A model generated the notes under the pieces. It ran no database searches. It saw nothing but the letters and a program-made list of their open reading frames with translations, and was not told the origin of the DNA. A program made the position numbers and the translations under genes. Positions 14,307 to 18,094 of a stretch of DNA of 18,094 nt are shown here, one piece after another; the stretch's first letter is position 1, and each line of letters opens with the position of its first letter. Source of the stretch: Pseudomonadota bacterium (GTDB lineage: Bacteria > Pseudomonadota > Alphaproteobacteria > Rhizobiales > Rhizobiaceae); contig JAEWHN010000246.1 of the NCBI GenBank assembly GCA_023387775.1, positions 1 through 18,094 of the forward strand, given 5' to 3'.

Positions 14307-14660
14307 TCATGACCGCAGCGTCTCGGGCGCACAGCATGGGGCCAGGTCGGCGATCAGCGGCGCACAGAGTTCCGCGTTGCCGCCACAGCAGTCCTTGAGC
14401 AGGAACAGCATCAGGCCACGCAAGCCGCTGAGATCGGCGCGGTAGATGATCGAACGGCTCTGGCGCTCGCTCGTGACCAGACCGGCTCGGGACAAAGTCG
14501 CCAGGTGGGCTGACATGGTGTTCTGGGGCACGTCCTGCATGCGGGCAAGCTCTCCCGCCGGGATGCCGTCGGGCTCGCGCTTGACGAGCAGGCGGAAGGT
14601 CTCGAGACGAGTCGATTGGGCCAGTGCGGCAAGTGCCGCGATTGCTTCTTGCGATTCCAT
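14307..14660 (-). CDS. arsR: ArsR/SmtB-family arsenic-responsive repressor
   Basis: A 117-residue winged-helix repressor expected to leave its operator when arsenite binds. The fold is visible as ALAQSTRLETFRLLVKREPDG, AGELARMQDVPQNTMSAHLATLSRAGLV (recognition helix about 45-58) and the wing SERQSRSIIYRAD. A cysteine cluster at C91, C92 and C99 in LKDCCGGNAELC follows the wing, as in the Acidithiobacillus ferrooxidans type of ArsR, rather than the E. coli type near the recognition helix. C109 and C110 add a second pair at the tail. It is first in the operon. Its promoter, overlapping a dyad, lies directly upstream and leaves almost no untranslated leader. Confidence 0.93.
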   Translation of the reverse strand: MESQEAIAALAALAQSTRLETFRLLVKREPDGIPAGELARMQDVPQNTMSAHLATLSRAGLVTSERQSRSIIYRADLSGLRGLMLFLLKDCCGGNAELCAPLIADLAPCCAPETLRS

Positions 14661-14664
14661 ATTT

Positions 14665-14694
14665 CCAGAATAATCGATATATTGGATGCGTCAA
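14665..14694 (-). promoter_or_regulatory. arsR promoter with overlapping imperfect dyad (candidate ArsR operator)
   Basis: On the minus strand, TTGACG (14694-14689) and TATTCT (14672-14667) form -35 and -10 boxes with a 16-bp spacer. An imperfect dyad centred on ATCGAT, with CCA and TGG at its ends (about 14665-14685), covers the spacer and the -10 box, where an ArsR repressor would block polymerase. The predicted start of transcription falls at or within a base or two of the arsR ATG. Confidence 0.6.
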
Positions 14695-14755
14695 GAACCT
14701 GCTGCGTTGGCCAGGCGGACGGCGGCAAATTGTTGAAGAAAACGGTGAGCTGAAG

Positions 14756-14830
14756 TGGCTGGGGCGCCTGGATTCGAACCAGGGAATGGCGGTACCAAAA
14801 ACCGCTGCCTTACCGCTTGGCTACGCCCCA
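14756..14830 (-). tRNA. tRNA-Gln (anticodon UUG)
   Basis: A 75-nt cloverleaf including an encoded CCA. The acceptor stem TGGGGCG pairs with CGCCCCA, followed by discriminator G and CCA. The weak U1-A72 pair is typical of glutamine tRNA. The D-arm is GCCAAGCGGTAAGGC. The anticodon stem GCGGT/ACCGC encloses the loop TTTTGGT, giving anticodon TTG at 14798-14796. The T-arm has the standard GGTTCGAATCC. It reads CAA and CAG glutamine codons. It lies between arsR and the VOC gene, on the same strand as both. Confidence 0.97.
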
Positions 14831-14862
14831 ATCGTCGACGCGTTCGAGTCGAGTCAGTGCGG

Positions 14863-14891
14863 CTTATATTCAGTGCGATCGAAAAGCACAA
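14863..14891 (-). promoter_or_regulatory. Predicted tRNA-Gln promoter
   Basis: On the minus strand, TTGTGC (14891-14886) and TATAAG (14868-14863) are spaced by 17 bp, a good sigma-70-like arrangement 33 bp before the tRNA 5' end. Transcription should begin near 14856, beside two adjacent GAGTC sites (14846-14855). Confidence 0.5.
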
Positions 14892-14953
14892 TCTCGCGGC
14901 CGCAAATTTTGGTGCGGCGGCGCAGACGGGCTACCGGGGCCGAGGCCACCGCG

Positions 14954-15298
14954 TTATGGCCCCCACACCGCCAGCTCGTTGCCGGCCGGGTCGGTGAAGT
15001 GGAAGCGGCGGCCGCCGGGGAAGGCAAAGATCGGCCGCACGATGTTGCCGCCGGCATCCTGCACCGCCGCAAGCGTTTCTTCCAGATTTTGCGAATAAAG
15101 AACCGGCAGCGGTTTGGACACGGCGCCCGCGGCGTCGGCGTCGAAACCGCCTTCGAGCCCCTCGTCGAAGGCCGAATAGGTGGGGCCGTAATCGGTGAAG
15201 GTCCAGGAGAAGGCGGCGGCGTAGAACGCCTTGACGCTGTCCAGCGTGCCGCCGGTGGCCGGCAGTTCCAGATAGTCCAACTTTCCGGTGTGTTTCAT
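14954..15298 (-). CDS. VOC-superfamily (glyoxalase/bleomycin-resistance fold) protein
   Basis: A 114-residue single-domain protein with the paired beta-alpha-beta-beta-beta arrangement of the VOC fold: LDYLELPATGGTLDSVKAFYAAAFSWTFTDYG, then NLEETLAAVQDAGGNIVRPIFAFPGGRRFHFTDPAGNELAVWG. The closing DPAGNELAVW holds the usual metal-site Glu. VOC proteins include glyoxalases, dioxygenases and antibiotic-binding proteins; the activity here cannot be assigned. GAGGAC lies 6 nt before the ATG. It is divergent from ppdK across 201 bp and precedes tRNA-Gln on the same strand. Confidence 0.88.
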   Translation of the reverse strand: MKHTGKLDYLELPATGGTLDSVKAFYAAAFSWTFTDYGPTYSAFDEGLEGGFDADAAGAVSKPLPVLYSQNLEETLAAVQDAGGNIVRPIFAFPGGRRFHFTDPAGNELAVWGP

Positions 15299-15332
15299 GG
15301 TGTCCTCGTGTTCTCTTTATGTTCTAGGCAAT

Positions 15333-15349
15333 TTGTGCGGGGCGCACAA
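15333..15349. repeat. Perfect palindrome between the VOC gene and ppdK
   Basis: TTGTGCG and CGCACAA form 7-bp perfect arms around GGG, in the 201-bp divergent intergenic region, 35 bp before the VOC start. The rest of the gap (15299-15499) holds an 8-bp palindrome TTCGCGAA (15438-15445), a direct repeat of ACATAGG (15445-15451 and 15460-15466) and no gene. Confidence 0.5.
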
Positions 15350-15499
15350 GCCTTTGGACAAGAGCTTTCCTTAATCGATTGTAGGAGTTGATCGGGGCGA
15401 AGCACATGTTGCCTTTCGCAGCGCAGCAATTTAACGCTTCGCGAACATAGGAGCCGCGGACATAGGCAGGCCGCCGCGGTCGAATGGCGAGGAACGAGC

Positions 15500-18094
<2,595 letters not shown>

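Noticed and set aside
14756..14775. Duplicated tRNA-Gln 3' end as an attachment site bounding the ars block.
   Set aside because: Only the short match GCTGAAG and a GGGGC are shared with the queF end region near 10991-11000, too little to call an att repeat. No integrase is present.

Overview
This is a GC-rich stretch of alphaproteobacterial chromosome, most likely from Hyphomicrobiales (Rhizobiales) near Mesorhizobium and other Phyllobacteriaceae. The reasons are a CcrM-type GANTC methyltransferase of rhizobial form, a DUF721/DciA-like protein in place of a DnaC-type loader, an alphaproteobacterial-style SMC, a unimodular QueF and a PPDK of rhizobial type. No sequence comparison could be run, so the genus is an inference.

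Left part (1-6819). A threonine synthase gene (thrC) runs off the left edge on the minus strand and is divergent from a small lipoprotein gene. A HAD phosphatase follows on the minus strand, divergent from ccrM. ccrM converges on a mutY-HAD pair on the minus strand. mutY is divergent from a DUF721/DciA-like gene, which leads into a DsbA-like lipoprotein gene and then smc, all on the plus strand. DNA methylation (CcrM), mismatch repair (MutY), probable helicase loading (DciA-like) and chromosome organisation (SMC) therefore lie within about 8 kb.

Middle part (6880-14755). smc is followed by queF, which starts at TTG behind a structured leader. Next comes a block that looks accessory: an internally shortened LysR-type regulator divergent from a quinone oxidoreductase-like MDR gene, then a convergent arsenic operon read right to left as arsR-arsC-acr3. 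ArsC reduces arsenate to arsenite, Acr3 exports arsenite, and ArsR is expected to repress the operon. A good promoter with an overlapping imperfect dyad lies directly in front of arsR. The block ends at a tRNA-Gln(UUG) gene.

Right part (14756-18094). tRNA-Gln(UUG), a small VOC/glyoxalase-fold protein gene (both minus strand), and a divergent ppdK gene that is cut by the right edge at residue 865.

No mobile-element gene, CRISPR array, integrase, toxin-antitoxin pair or obvious new defence system was found. The less ordinary signals are non-coding or structural: a 12-bp inverted repeat inside the last codons of a HAD gene that can serve the convergent ccrM as a terminator, a hairpin that would bury the ribosome-binding site of the MDR gene, a 10-bp hairpin in the queF leader, a LysR gene lacking most of its effector domain, an apparently leaderless arsR promoter, a perfect palindrome between the VOC and ppdK genes, and paired GANTC sites at the tRNA-Gln promoter.
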